DNA of 64,000 nt from assembly GCA_037176845.1 (NCBI GenBank), contig JAYKXP010000011.1, forward strand, positions 434,001-498,000, in the 5' to 3' direction. Position 1 is the stretch's first letter; each line of letters begins with the position of its first letter. Positions 1 to 11,643 of this stretch are shown piece by piece. Position numbers and translations under genes: made by a program. Under the pieces are notes generated by a model that saw nothing but the letters and a program-made list of their open reading frames with translations, made no database searches and had not been told where the DNA came from. The stretch comes from Paramarasmius palmivorus (lineage: Eukaryota > Basidiomycota > Agaricomycetes > Agaricales > Marasmiaceae).

Positions 1-987
1 AGGTATGGTATCCTCGGCATACTACTACTATTCGACCGTGCTAACTCGATCTACGGTACAGCTGGCGTCGACTCAGTAAGCCAACTCCTTTCTATATTTC
101 ACCTCCAAAATCTAATGGCCATCGGACCTCCAGACAGCAACAGCCATAACCTCATTTCTATACTCCATGGTTACACACCCCGATATCCAACGTCAAGCCC
201 AAGCAGAGGTTGACCGTGTCGTAGTCGGACGACTACCCACATTCAAAGACGAAAAGTCGTTACCGTACGTGACAGCGCTGGTTTGGGAAGTATTGAGATG
301 GAAGAGTGTTTCGCCATTGGGGTTGGCGCATTATTTGGAGAGCGAGGATGTTTATGAGGGGTATAGGATTCCGAAGGGATCGGTTGTGGTTAGTAATATA
401 TGGTATGTTGGGTCTTGTCATCGTGTGTGAGATGGTATGTAGCTGATTTTTGTACGGGGTTAAAGGGCGATTCTGCATGACGAGGTAGGCATGCGCGTCT
501 AGCTCTGAAGTGTGCTCGTGGCTTATCCTTGAACAGGAGATATACATAGACCCGTTTAAATTCAGCCCAGAGAGGTACTTCAAACCAGGATCGAGAGTGT
601 TTGACGAGACGGTTAAGGATCCTACGTTTGCCGTATTTGGTTTTGGTCGAAGGTACAGTCCAGTGTAACCTCTACCTGTTACCTGACTCTAAACTCAACA
701 ACTCGAACTCGCAGGATATGTCCAGGCCGACACATGGCTTACGCATCCATCTGGATAGCAGTAGCGTCGATACTCAAGACATTTGATATATCGAAAAAGG
801 TGGATGAGAAGGGGAACGTTGTAGAGCCGGTGTATGAACAGCAAACAGCGATTGTTGCGTGAGTGTTCCGGCTTTTGCTAGGTCATCTTGATTGAAGGTT
901 TCGCATAGGGCACCACGTCCATTTGAATGCTCGATAAAGCCGAGATCGGATGAGGTGGAAAGATTGGTTGTAGGTGTTGGAGAGTGA
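1..987 (+). CDS. Cytochrome P450, 3' part (5' end outside window)
   Basis: Heme-thiolate monooxygenase; only the C-terminal half lies in the window. Inferred exons: <1-2, 62-75, 134-402, 466-484, 537-652, 715-858, 909-987, joined by GT-AG introns of 50-63 bp. Visible landmarks in order: the I-helix region (AGVDSTATAITS), the K-helix E-x-x-R as EVLR, the PERYF region, and the heme-binding loop FGFGRRICPGRH with the Cys ligand split from the preceding Arg by an intron. The protein ends EVERLVVGVGE. This pattern fits the fungal O-methylsterigmatocystin oxidoreductase-like P450s, but the substrate cannot be inferred. One exon is only 19 nt. A decayed copy of its tail lies just downstream. Confidence 0.88.
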
Positions 988-1139
988 ACTCGTGAGGCAA
1001 GGGTAAGCCTGTTTTCCGTTTTTCTATGGACTATGTCTGGGAATCCAGGAGAACAAATTTCTTGTGCTGTAATGGATGAAGATAGGACTGCAATCACAAC
1101 ATGTTGTTGATTCGCAGTACCAGCTTTCTGGGACGAGCG

Positions 1140-1270
1140 CCAAACATTTGAGCGTTCATCTGGGTTGATATATACTCAAGATGTTTGATATGATATGATA
1201 TATCAAACACGGTGGATGAGAAACTTAATCTTAATGGGAAGGCGGTAGCTGCAGACGGTGATTGTTGGGT
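1140..1270 (+). pseudogene. Decayed copy of the P450 C-terminal exon
   Basis: This stretch repeats the penultimate exon of the upstream P450 (about 740-858) with substitutions and indels. Shared blocks include the segment around CATCTGG, then TACTCAAG followed by TTTGATAT, then GGTGGATGAGAA. A short GATAT expansion sits in the middle and the frame is broken. It is most simply a partial tandem duplication that has decayed. The rest of 988-2054 shows no gene; a CTAGTA microsatellite lies near 1811-1832. Confidence 0.6.
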
Positions 1271-1810
1271 TGGGGCTGATGGTGCTGTATGTACGAGAAG
1301 AGGGTCACCGCTGTTTGATCAAGGGAGACGGAGAGGTTGTGGCGGAGGAGTTTGCGCGGAAGAGACTCAGAGGGCTCAGGGTTGTGGAGTATAGTAAGTA
1401 CGGTAAGGGGCGTGTCAGTGATCCAAGTTCGTCCATTGGTTCTTGTGAGAGACGTACCTTCTTCGCCATCATTGTGGGTCAAACTCAATGCCTTTGGCGC
1501 CTCAACTTGAGTTCGATGTGATGCATGATCAACCATGCTGCCTGTCGCAGTGACTCGTTCAATCCTCGAGGCGACTAGGCCGCTCTTTCTCCAGTAACCA
1601 GGCGCATTGGAGTTGAGGCTGCGAGGTTCTCCACAACACGGTACCGCTACCACGAGTAAAAGTGCGTATGTATTTGGGATTCGGCAAAGTACCCATCGAT
1701 TACTTACAAGCGCCTGTACTAAATGAAATGGCGTAATGAGAACTGACGGAGACAACGCGGCGACAAGACGCTTCTTGGGAGTTGCTTTTGTGCTGAAACC
1801 TTGGATCCTA

Positions 1811-1832
1811 ATACTAGTACTAGTACTGGTAG
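1811..1832. repeat. CTAGTA microsatellite
   Basis: Short perfect tandem run of ACTAGT-type hexamers in the intergenic region upstream of the AMSH-like gene. Confidence 0.8.
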
Positions 1833-2054
1833 AGTGGTAAATCTGTAATGACAAATTCTGGCTCATAACCTGTACGGTACACATTAAGCGCCCTTGCAAC
1901 ACGTGGCCGTCGATCACTTTTGGAAACATACGCAGCATGTTCTCCGTCTCTCCTTCAAACCATCACCACCCCTTCATAACCCACCCTTTCACGCTAATAC
2001 CCTCCCCACGCACTCCACATCACCTTCTTTCCCATATAACCCACATCCCACACC

Positions 2055-4381
2055 ATGTCCCAACAGCAACCCCAGCCCCAATTCACCCAACTCACCCGAC
2101 GACCCTCATCCATCGCCGAACTGGCTCAGAAAGCTCGGAATCACCACCTCAAAGAAAACCAGCCGATTAAATATTACCTCAAACACGCCGAATCTAACCG
2201 TCGCGAAGGAATGAAACTAGTCGACCAAGGTGATCTCGAAGGGGCTTTTATTTCGTTCGCTCGTACAGCTTCTTTGGTGTTGGAGACTTTACCGACGCAT
2301 GCGGAGTATAAAACGGTGCTTGATGAGAAGCAGAGGACGAATTTGAATTTGGTGAGTGGTCTACTTGTGTTTCTGTGTGGGGAAGAGAGGTTGGTGCTGA
2401 TGGATAGATGGTGTGAATATAGAACGGCCAAGAAATCCTAGATAACCTCGGAAAACTCAAAGTCAAAATCAGCGATCGATTTGAATCTTGGAGGGCTAGA
2501 CATCCTGAAGGAGACGCTGAGCATCAGAAAGCCGTTGAAGCTCAGATTGCACACGAGTATGCGGAGCAAGAGAAGAGAAGATACGAGGATATTCAAGCGC
2601 AGAGGAATTACGACGAAATGGGGAAGAGGAACGAGGTTGCGGCGCAGGATGCACAGGAGAGAGCGGAGAAGTTGAGGAGATCGTTGGAGAGGATGGATTT
2701 GGGCGGTGTTGGTATTGGAGATCCACAGCAGCAGCAGAGAATATCGAGCGCAGTAGCGTCTGCGAGAAATGCTGCGGTTCCTTATGACGGTGCTAGGTAT
2801 CAGACGCCGGTTCAGGAAGCGTCTACGCCGATACATGGACAAAGAGCTCAAGATGCTGTATCGAGTGCGAAGGCAGCTGCGTCGTCGGCGGCGTATGTAC
2901 CAATGCCTGCACCGTATCTCCAGCAGTCGTCGTCGTCGTCGTCGGCACTGAAGTACCCACAGCCGGTTTCGATACCGCAGTTTACGCCGACGAAACCGCC
3001 CCAGCAGAGACCAAGACCTCCATCGTTCGTGGGTCCACATATCATGCCATTAGAAGGACCATCATCATACGATGGTGGTGACTCTACAGATTCAGAATCT
3101 CAGCCAGAGTATACTCATCGGCCACCTTCAAGAGCGTGTGTACCATCTTTCATCTTATCGCTTACCCTTTCACTGATGCCTTACTCTCTCTCACGTAGCC
3201 CACCATACCCAGCCCCAGTAACTACCTCCTCAATTCCTTCCGAAGGTATCCAATACCCCCAGCTAATGACTCAACACCAGAAGACACAGGGATATACCCC
3301 ATCGTTAAAGTCGAGGTTTAGTGATACCCATCCACATCAACAGCCTAACGAAGGTTCTTTACTCCTCGGCGGACCCAGTTCCAGCTCCAGCTCCAGCTCG
3401 GCGCTATACCCGCCACACGCTCTACCGCAACCACCACCGCAACCACCGCAACCCCCACATCCCCCATATCACCACCAACAACATCAACCACGTCCGGCGC
3501 CTATACCGCCTCCACAACGACCGCCACCGGAGCCAGAAAGAATTTCACGTACCTCTTCTGGGTTACCGGAACTTAAGACGGTGATTTTCCCTAGGGAGTG
3601 TCTGTCAAAGTTTTTGAATATCGCGTCGATTAATACGTCGAGGAATTTGGAGACGTGTGGGTTACTTTTGGGGAGAGAACATTCGAAAGCTGGGGGTAAT
3701 AAGTATGTTGTGTCGACGTTATTGATTCCGAAGCAGCATGCGACGTGAGTCTCCTTCCATTCATCTCTACCAACCTTCTCACGAACACGCGCAGCTCCGA
3801 CACATGTACAATGGACGAAGAAGAACTCGTCATGCAATTCACCGAAGAACGCAACCTCATCACTCTCGGATGGATACACACCCATCCAACACAGAGTTGT
3901 TTTATGAGTAGTGTGGATTTACATACTCATTCGGGGTTTCAGAGGATGTTGCCGGAGAGTTTTGCGGTTGTTTGTGCGCCGAGGAGTAATCCCAAGTGCG
4001 TGTCCTTCCTTCTTGTTTTTTGGGGGTGTTCTCGTTGTTGGGGTTGAGATGGGACGCTAACGCGAAAAACAGCTTTGGGATATTCAGATTAACGGACCCA
4101 CCGGGTCTCAAAACGATATTGGATTGTAGAGCCAAGGAAGCGTTTCATCCGCATCCGGATATTCCGATTTATACGGTGCGTATTTCTTTCCTTCTTCTTT
4201 CTTCTTGCCTTCTCTATCTCTTCCTCTTCCTTCTCCGTCCTTCGCTTCCTTCTTCCCTGCCCTTCTTGCTCTGGGTGTTGTGTGATATGGTGACTGATGC
4301 GCAATATGTTGATAGGACGCAGATAGAGGACATGTACAGATGAAAGATATGGCGTTGGCTATTGTTGATTTGAGGGAGTAG
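2055..4381 (+). CDS. AMSH/STAMBP-type JAMM deubiquitinase
   Basis: Zinc-dependent deubiquitinase of the endosomal ESCRT pathway; the family cleaves Lys63-linked ubiquitin. Exons: 2055-2351, 2423-3135, 3199-3744, 3795-3995, 4073-4175, 4316-4381 (641 aa). The N-terminal region (about residues 15-130) matches the USP8/AMSH dimerisation domain and is followed by a charged coiled-coil-like stretch. The middle is disordered and rich in Ser, Pro, Gln and His, with a TCG-repeat-encoded Ser run and Pro/His tracts. The C-terminal JAMM domain shows the catalytic Glu context NLETCGLLLG and the zinc motif GWIHTHPTQSCFMSSVD (H-x-H-x7-S-x2-D). It ends DRGHVQMKDMALAIVDLRE, as in AMSH. The 63-bp intron at 3136-3198 is a multiple of three and open, so retention would only insert residues. 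All key residues are present. Confidence 0.93.
2930..2946. repeat. TCG trinucleotide run inside the AMSH-like gene
   Basis: About five and a half TCG units encode a poly-Ser stretch in the disordered linker. A second low-complexity run (CCAGCT-type, near 3378-3400) encodes another Ser block. Confidence 0.75.
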
Positions 4382-4874
4382 ATTATACACGTAGATCTTT
4401 TTGTAGTGTGTAGGATGTGTAATGTATTTGGGAGTACGAGTATATATAATACGATACGATACGATACTTGAAGTCGAGCGGTTTGAGAAGAAGAGAAGAA
4501 GAGCTGCGTTGAGTTTCGAGTGATCCCGCGGCTAATATCCTTATACTGACAGTGACAGTGATAGGCGTTCGACAGGTATGCCGGATGATGTCGTTAGCGG
4601 ACTCGGAAGGATGAATCCTGCATGGGAGGTGAGGTATGTAGGAGTGACGAGTCATCTTGGCCACTCTCGCGTTCAGGAGATGAATAGAAATGTCACGGTG
4701 CCACACTGGGTACAATCTACTAATCGTTTCGGTGCATGCTTACCGCGACAAAGTATCATTAGAGTATGTTCAAGTTACAGTACAAGGCATACGACCCCAA
4801 GAAAAGTTTGAATGATTGTCCTATGTAGAATCGCGATCGCTCGATGTTACACAACAAGAAAAGAACAACATGCC
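4382..4874. other. Intergenic, convergent 3' ends
   Basis: Between the AMSH-like gene (+) and the F-box-like gene (-). No gene seen. A short ATACG pentanucleotide repeat lies at about 4449-4467. Confidence 0.6.
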
Positions 4875-6205
4875 TCAACAACTTTGAGCCCACATGAACG
4901 CTTCTACTCCCTCCTTGTCCGTGACGAACACCGGCCGCAAACAGTTCCTTTCCGCACACCAAGGCATCGACTTCTCCAACTTTTCCAAAAACGCTTCTCC
5001 TCTCTCCCTCACAGACTGAAACTCCCGAGTACTAGCTTCTTCCAGTTCCTCCGAGTCCATGTCGTCATTCTCTGCTTCACCTGGGAGTTCGGTAGTAAAC
5101 CTAAACACCTTCAAATTTGGCATCGAACGCTGGAGTGTTCGATCGAATTGTGATACATCATCTGGTAGCATAGGTAATTTGAGGGTCGATAAAGTACGAT
5201 GAGGCTCTTGGAAGCGTAATACACCGCCGACGATAATTCGATACGGCCGGAAGGAACGGTTCGAGTCGCCGATGTATAGACCCAACTCTTTCAGCTTGGG
5301 ATTGTTTTTGAGGTCGAGAGCAGTGATATCGGTGATATGGCCTGGAGATGTTGGTCGTTTTAGTTGAATGTTGAATGTTGGTTGAATGATGGGTACTCAC
5401 TAGGCCAATACGCTTCGAGCGATCCGAACAGTCGTAGCGTGAGTCGTTCGAGATCCTTCGTCTGGGATAGTATATCTCTAATATCTGACCAACTTGGTGC
5501 GGGTGACATCCTGGACTTGGACTTGGATAGCGCCGGATCGTCGTCAAGAATGAGTTCGTTGAGGTTGTTCAGAGTGACACGTGAGAAAAGGGTGAAGAAT
5601 AGGGTGACGTCGACTTGGAGTCTCCGGATTTGAGGAGCATTCAACATTTTGTTCTGAACCCCATGTTCCAAGAGTCGAACGTTATTACACGAGAGAGATT
5701 CGAGGTTGTCGAGCGATGAGAGGAGAGAGAGGAAATTGTCGATGGAATGAAAGTTTGCGCTGTGAAGCTCTAGAGTTCTGGGACTCCAAAAACCAAGAGC
5801 TGTGATGAGCTCTGGTCGGATAGGGGCAACCGAAGGTGAATCGGGGACGCTCCTGACTCGGACATTGCGAATGTTAGGCAACCTTGCTTGAAATGCTTCG
5901 AGGAAAGAGGATAAGGCGACACTTTGGGGATCTGTCACCCAGAGGTGCTCGATTTTGTCCAGCTGAAGAGTACAATATTGAGAGGTACATAGAGTCTTGA
6001 ACTCTGAAAAGCGTTCTTCGGTACTTGGAGCTATGAAGTACACCGAATTCCACATGAAGTGTCGGACGGGTGCTACCCATGCTCGGGAGATGAGAGAGCA
6101 GGGGAGTAAGTCGGGATTTGGAGTATCTTGTATTTTGACGGTAGTTCCTATGAGGTTGGATAGGATTTTCGAGGTGATTTCGAAGGGTAGATGAGGGGCA
6201 GACAT
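4875..6205 (-). CDS. F-box-like protein with leucine-rich C-terminal region
   Basis: Two exons on the minus strand: 6205-5401 and 5341-4875, intron 5342-5400 (59 bp); 423 aa. The start is the ATG giving MSAPHLPFEI; an in-frame ATG ten codons upstream is possible but the family usually starts close to the F-box. Residues about 4-50 (LPFEITSKILSNL, CSLISRAW, FMWNSVYF) match the F-box-like pattern common in basidiomycetes. The rest has irregular Leu-rich segments (RTLELHSANF, LNELILDDD, LERLTLRLFG, LKELGLYIG) resembling degenerate LRRs, and ends in an acidic patch. Such proteins are presumed SCF ubiquitin-ligase adaptors; the target is unknown. These families are large and fast-evolving, so no specific name is warranted. 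Confidence 0.8.
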
Positions 6206-6648
6206 GATGGTAAAGGAGAAGAGGTGAGGTCGCACCCTGGTCCCGGGCCGGCTTCTTTTTCAACTACCGTCAACCAAGACATTTCGCGTCTTTGGATCTA
6301 TCACTGTCGAGCGTTTGGATGCAAGGTGGTCATAATGGTGAGCAACGCGGAAAACCACCAGTACTACTTCAGCGTCACGACTTACTACTATCGCGATAGC
6401 TCAATGTCATTATTAGGCGGACTTTGATAGACATGCGTACACTGAAATTGAGATAAGCGAACGTATCGTACTCTACATTTACAGTCCCAGTCCTGCTGGG
6501 TAGTAGTTTGAATAAACAAACGAGCGGAATTGTGAAAAGGATAAGGAACGTGCATCGATGAATACAATTAGAATTCGTGTACAAACGTTTGAAGAAAGGG
6601 AGAGGCATGAGAGTTCGGAGAACATTATGAGCGGCTCCACTTGTCACA
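6206..6648. other. Intergenic
   Basis: Between the head of the F-box-like gene and the tail of the HNH-like gene, both on the minus strand. No supported feature seen. Confidence 0.5.
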
Positions 6649-8803
6649 TCATTTCCAAGGTTTCGGAGGTGTGCTGTACTGTTTCCTCTTCTTTGTGGGC
6701 GATTGCGATGATTGACTAGGAGGACTACGTGGCGAGCGAGTGAGAGTTTGAGTAACGGTCGTCAGCCGAGACCCACTCGCTGCAGGATCTGGTACACTGG
6801 ACCCCCCGAATTCTGACACGGTGTGACGTACTGGAGTCCGAGACGGCGGAGGAGTTCTGACGGAAACCTGAGTCTGAGCAGCATCGGAAGCGCCCCCGTT
6901 CCCATCATCGAGAATCTTTGCTCTAGGACCTGGCTCTGAAATGGAAGAGCGAGGAATGCGAGTAGGCGGGGCCCTCTGCAACGCCTTCCGTTGGTTCTCG
7001 AGCGTGGCATCCTGAAGCTCCTGGAGTCTTTTCGCAACCTTGTCTTTGGATACTCGCGGTTCGATGAGAGAATAAAACTTCGTGTCAATGCCGCTTCGAG
7101 ACTGGTTAACCTTTGAGCTTGAAGGTTTGTTCGATGACGTGGACGGAAGAGTGAAAGAAGTGTTGTTCCGCCTTGGGTTGGGATAGCTCCGGTGCGAGTG
7201 AAGCTCAGGACGCCTGGCAAGCCCCAGCTCACGATGCACGTCGACATCGGAGATGTAGATGCGTGTGGGACCCTTCGACCTTGTCTGAGCGTTGTCTTGT
7301 CCGGTGGCTGCAGAGTCGAATGGTTTGGGAGTTGAATTAGCAGGTCTGAGGAACGTGATATTGCGTGGAAGCCGACTGTCGCGATGTTGCTGAGGCCTAA
7401 CCTCTAGGGACGTTCCAATTATGGTCTTGGTTGATCCAATGGGACGCGAAGCGCTTCGAGTCCCGGAAAGAGTAAAAGTAGCCGGGGCAGTGGCAGCACT
7501 CTTAGGCGCAAGAACATCACGTCGGGTACTGGAAATGGTGCTAGTGCCCGTGGACCTTGTATCGCTAGTCACAGTTGATGCTGGTGGTTCCCTGATAGCA
7601 ATTCCCTCCTTCTGCTCCTCATTTTCCGGCGCCTCCGACTCAGAGCACGACATATCTAGGTTGACCTCCTCGTTCTCAACTTGAGCTTCTTCGAGTTCTT
7701 CGTTCTCGGTAGCCACAAACTCGCGGTCTGATTCGTGGTCGACCTCCGCAACAGTACCCAACTCATGCTCGTCATCTGTCCCTGCCAGGTCGGTAACAGC
7801 ATCGCCTTCTTCGTGCTGACTGGTTCCCTCGCCCCACCCTCTCATCCAGCGACGGTAGATGCGAAAAACATATTGAACATCAGGCTCCCGAACAAGCAGT
7901 TCTTGCAGTGCGCCACCCTCGAGCTTACCGATCTTTTCTCCGGCGTTGTAGACAACGTAGAAGGGATGCATGTGACTCTTGATATCCCGCAGCGATTTGC
8001 GTTCTTTTTCGTAGAGCTGATTGCATTCGGTGTATCCAGGCTTGTCTGCGAACTTGTCCCAGTCTTCATGCTCCGCCGCTTTGCTGTAGTCGATGTTCTT
8101 GATAAAAATAGAACGCTCTTTGTTGAAGGTCAGGGGGACAAAAGCATATGTCCAGAATTCATTGTCGTTGAGCTGGAACGCCTGCTCAGAGGAAACGTAA
8201 AGAGGCGTAATGGAGAGTGAAGAGTATAACAAATACCACGCACCTCATCAAACGCGCGCGGAGGTGCAGCAGCATTTGCATATTCCAGCATTTCGAGAAG
8301 GACTTGCGCTGTTGGAATAAGGACGAAAGCGCCAGAATCGAATGCTTTATGAAGGTCGGCTCGCACTAGTGGGAAGCGTGAGTTGCAAGTCGAGCAAAAG
8401 AGGAGGGGATAGGTTCGGTGATACTTACTGATTCCCAGGTTCGCGGTGGTGTCAGGATTTAGGCCACTTTTCTTCCACTTGATGGCCAAGTGTCTAAGCT
8501 GTGGTTCATATCAGATCTGCTCGCCATAGTCAAGCCAACAAGGAGGTTCAGGCTCACCCTCGGCGCCTCAGTAGCTCTTCGGAGCATATGGATCACCTCG
8601 TTGTCCATATTTCCCCGCATACTCTCGGATGTCAGTATACACCGCCAGCGAAGATAGGACAGACAGGCCACTACATTCTTGACTTCTTGAGGAAGGTTGC
8701 TGGTAGTATCCGGGTAGTTTTCTGGTGTACCATGGCGACCGTAGTCGATGTCAGAACTGGGAACAAAGATAGATCCAGAATCAGGAGAAGGCGGTCGAGC
8801 CAT
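6649..8803 (-). CDS. HNH-like (fungal HNH_2-type) protein with long disordered tail
   Basis: Four exons: 8803-8558, 8498-8429, 8365-8244, 8181-6649 (656 aa). The start is the ATG of MARPPSPD; nine codons upstream another in-frame ATG exists. The first 130 residues fit the fungal HNH_2-type arrangement: RCILT (position of the usual C-x-L-T), VIHMLRRA (position of the AHI-P-R-A block), NLGI (the N), then RADLHKAFDSGAFVLIPT (the D-x-H-x2-F-D block). A conserved-looking domain follows (HPFYVVYNAGEKIG). Residues about 280-656 are Ser/Thr/Pro/Arg-rich and presumably disordered. HNH domains of this group are mostly of unknown function in mushrooms; nuclease activity is not shown. A diverged paralogue lies at 10097-11258 with the same two intron positions. 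Confidence 0.72.
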
Positions 8804-10096
8804 CGTGATTGAAAGGGAGAGACGAAACACTTAGTAGGGAAGCAAAGGAGAGGTCCTGATGGGCACGATTGTGCCGAAAGACACGCCCTACCACAGCGAG
8901 TACAATACACAAAGAATGCAAGTACATTGTACAATGAGATCCTGGGGATTCCGTAAAGCGTCGAGTCACTCGAGTCACAGTTCTTTACCTCACGTGAGCT
9001 ATGTCGATATGTGACGCTCCAGTGTGACAGGCGCGTGGCACATGCCACATGCAAACATCCGTATTTGGATGCTTCCGCTATTTCGCGTTTTTGTCGCGTT
9101 TTTCGCGGTCTCACCTTCTTTCCTTGTTCGCCCCACGATCATTCCATCTCACATTCGCCCTTGTCGTCCTATAGGTTTTCCAGCCATTTATGGGCTCGAC
9201 TGCCCGCATGTACCAGAGGATCATATGGGATCAAAGCCTCTTTTAATTTACCGCAACTTCGTTCGCGTTCTCTCAAGGCACTTTCGACCTTATGACAGCC
9301 TGCCCAGCTTGGATGAGTTCTGGAAACATCATGTATTGGACGCTTTCGGGCGAGTTGATTTTTTTTTACTTCCGAATAGTCTTGAACTTGTTCAATACTT
9401 ACTTGTGTATCTCGTTCTCCAAGCGCTGCACAATGTATAATATTACATCGCGCAAAAATATGCACGCCTAATCTGTAATAAATTCAATGTGCATATAAGC
9501 AAGATACCTCAGAACACGCAAAAGACATTTTTGCAGTATCTTGCTAATACCGTAGCATGATCCAGAATTGTTCTACCAAAGTACAGCGAAAGTACAGTCT
9601 CAGGTTGTTCGTTTGGCCTCGTTGATTTTGGCGCCATGGGAACGAATTCCCAAAACAGGGCGTGCAATATTTTTTGCGCCGACTGTATATCCAAGCATGC
9701 GTGTATATATCAAGAGTGAATTGTTTAAAGTCCATCCTCAGAGAGCTGTGATAAGATCACGTTAAGATAGGGCCACCGCAAATTGGGCCACCGCGTGACG
9801 CTCAGTGCAAAAAGTAAAATGTCTATACATTTGCTCAGTTCGTCGACTTTCCCGAATCTGAGACTACCGTTCTTTGCCTACTTGTTTTCTCTAAAGATCC
9901 GTGGTCTCCATTTTTTGATAGGATGGTTTGTCGTTGAACGTATAGAGGAACAAAAATGTCACGTGGTGGCCCAATTTGCGCCCCCGACTTATCACACCGG
10001 ATCAACGAGTGATAAGCGCCCGCGGTGTTTGAAATTTTTGGGCATTAATCCCCCGCTCCGGGTACCAGGCTTACTATCTTCTCTACCAGGCTAACC
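8804..10096. other. Intergenic, 1.3 kb
   Basis: Divergent promoter region between the two HNH-like genes. Apart from the fold-back element at 9747-9996 I see no gene; the open frames here lack coding character. Confidence 0.5.
9747..9996. mobile_element. Fold-back / MITE-like element, 250 bp
   Basis: The left arm (9747-9798) and the reverse complement of the right arm (9959-9996) share TGTGATAAG at the outer end. Further in they share a 22-base block GCAAATTGGGCCACC-CGTGAC with one mismatch; the left arm has extra bases between the blocks. About 160 bp separate the arms. No clear target-site duplication or coding potential. A small non-autonomous element is the simplest reading. Confidence 0.5.
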
Positions 10097-11258
10097 ATGT
10101 CGCCCCACGACCTCCCCCTTCTCAGCCAGCTCACAGCGTGTGCACATGAAGTTGAAGATCCTATCGAAACGTTATATCTCAATCCCCTAGATTTCGAAAC
10201 AGAGATGGACCACCCAGTGAGTAACTATCGTCATAGACTTGCACCCAAAATTAACAGGAGAGCTAGAAATATACGCTTGAATTTTTTATGGGCTTACGAC
10301 TTGATGAGCTACATTTGAATATGTCACCTAATATCATATACGGTGCGGTCCATTTCTCTATGTCTTTCGCCTGATACTGACGAGCGATTTGTCAGTGCGG
10401 TCAAGCATTAAAAGGTTGTTCGAAGAGAAGAAGCTCGTCCTTATTCCCAGTGACGAGATCGTCGATATAATTTTCCAGCTCCACGAGGACAACCTCAAGT
10501 GCGCAATGTGCGATAGAACTCGTTGCACCGACGTGAGTTACACTTCATTCTGTTCAAGTACAATATCTGATTCCAGAGTTCAGCTCCTCCCACCTAAAGA
10601 GTACGAGTACCGCGTACGGCCCATTGAACTCGACATTCCTCTCACTATCATCTCAAATGATGGCACCCGTCGTTCATACACCCCATCCCCCGAAAACATG
10701 CTCCACGTTCGTTCCAACGTCCACCCCTACCTTGCTACCAGTCACGCCGCATTCGTCCTAGATGAAGCTGGGCTACGTCGCGTTCCTGTCAAAGAAGTGG
10801 TGCATCTATGCATACGAGACTCTTGGTTCAAAGTGCCATCCAGCTTTGGACAAATGATCAACTGGCAGAAATTCGCGCATCCTCTCGAACAGGGCGACAT
10901 CGTATCCCAGATATTGAAACCCAAAGAAGAAGAGGAACCAATTCCCGATCTCACACCCGATAACTCCTCATCGACGTCATATAGCAGCCTGGATACGAAT
11001 GCAGTACTGGATCCCGTCCATTACATCCAAAACCCGGGCACGAAGCGTTGGGTGAAGAGGATAAACAAGTACATCGACCATGACGTTCGTTTTGTGGATG
11101 ACGTTCTCAACGAGAAGCAGATCAATTCGTATAGGAAGGAGAAGAGTCGGCCTTACGAGGAGGTCATGCGCACCGACCTGTCGGCGATCAGGTTTGCGCC
11201 TTACTTGCGACCGAAGCGCAAAATGCGGGCATACGACGATATATATGTCCCGCTATGA
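10097..11258 (+). CDS. Diverged HNH-like paralogue, catalytic block lost
   Basis: Exons: 10097-10216, 10267-10342, 10396-10532, 10584-11258 (335 aa). Introns are 50-53 bp. The central block reads FFMGLRLDEL, then SPNIIY, then VRSSIKRLFEEKKLVLIPSD. This aligns with NLGI-MRADLHKAFDSGAFVLIPT of the 6649-8803 gene, but D-x-H is replaced by S-I-K and F-D by F-E, and no C-x-L-T/AHI segment precedes it. The following region (YEYRVRPIEL, NVHPYLATSHAAFVLD) matches the paralogue's second domain. Two intron positions and phases are identical in both genes, which supports common descent. It is probably not a nuclease; a structural or binding role is possible. Confidence 0.68.
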
Positions 11259-11643
11259 CCGCTTCCACACTATTGTCATCACCTACTTATGTGTTTACTA
11301 TCTTTATGGAAAAGGAAGACGTACGCATTCACATTGTACCACACATAGCATATCCTGTATTATTAGCCCACCCCTACTACGCATCCGTTTTACTCAAGTT
11401 AGATATGTTCAATGTTATATGACATTCCTGACAATTCGTGCGCATTCGGTAACAGGGAATCAAGATGGCCGAGATTGGGAATTCCAAGCTGTTATTAGTG
11501 ACAAATTCCTTCAGAGATTTCAAGGTACAACTACATGTCCTACACTAGGTGGTGCATTACAATATAGGTCTACATCATGAGTTCTAGCGTCCAATAGTAT
11601 GCTCATTTACTCCTGCACTCGAAACTTGTGAGCATAGTATCAG
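11259..11643. other. Intergenic, convergent 3' ends
   Basis: No supported feature between the HNH-like paralogue (+) and the first DUF6534 gene (-). Confidence 0.5.

Noticed and set aside
1231..1938. 235-codon minus-strand frame upstream of the AMSH-like gene.
   Set aside because: Low-complexity composition, no domain, and it overlaps the P450 relic and a microsatellite.
5240..5262. tRNA-like GGTTCGAGTC box.
   Set aside because: It lies within the second exon of the F-box-like gene and no cloverleaf partner arms are present.
7421..8220. Plus-strand frames within the HNH-like gene.
   Set aside because: They oppose a long spliced minus-strand coding region with recognisable domains.
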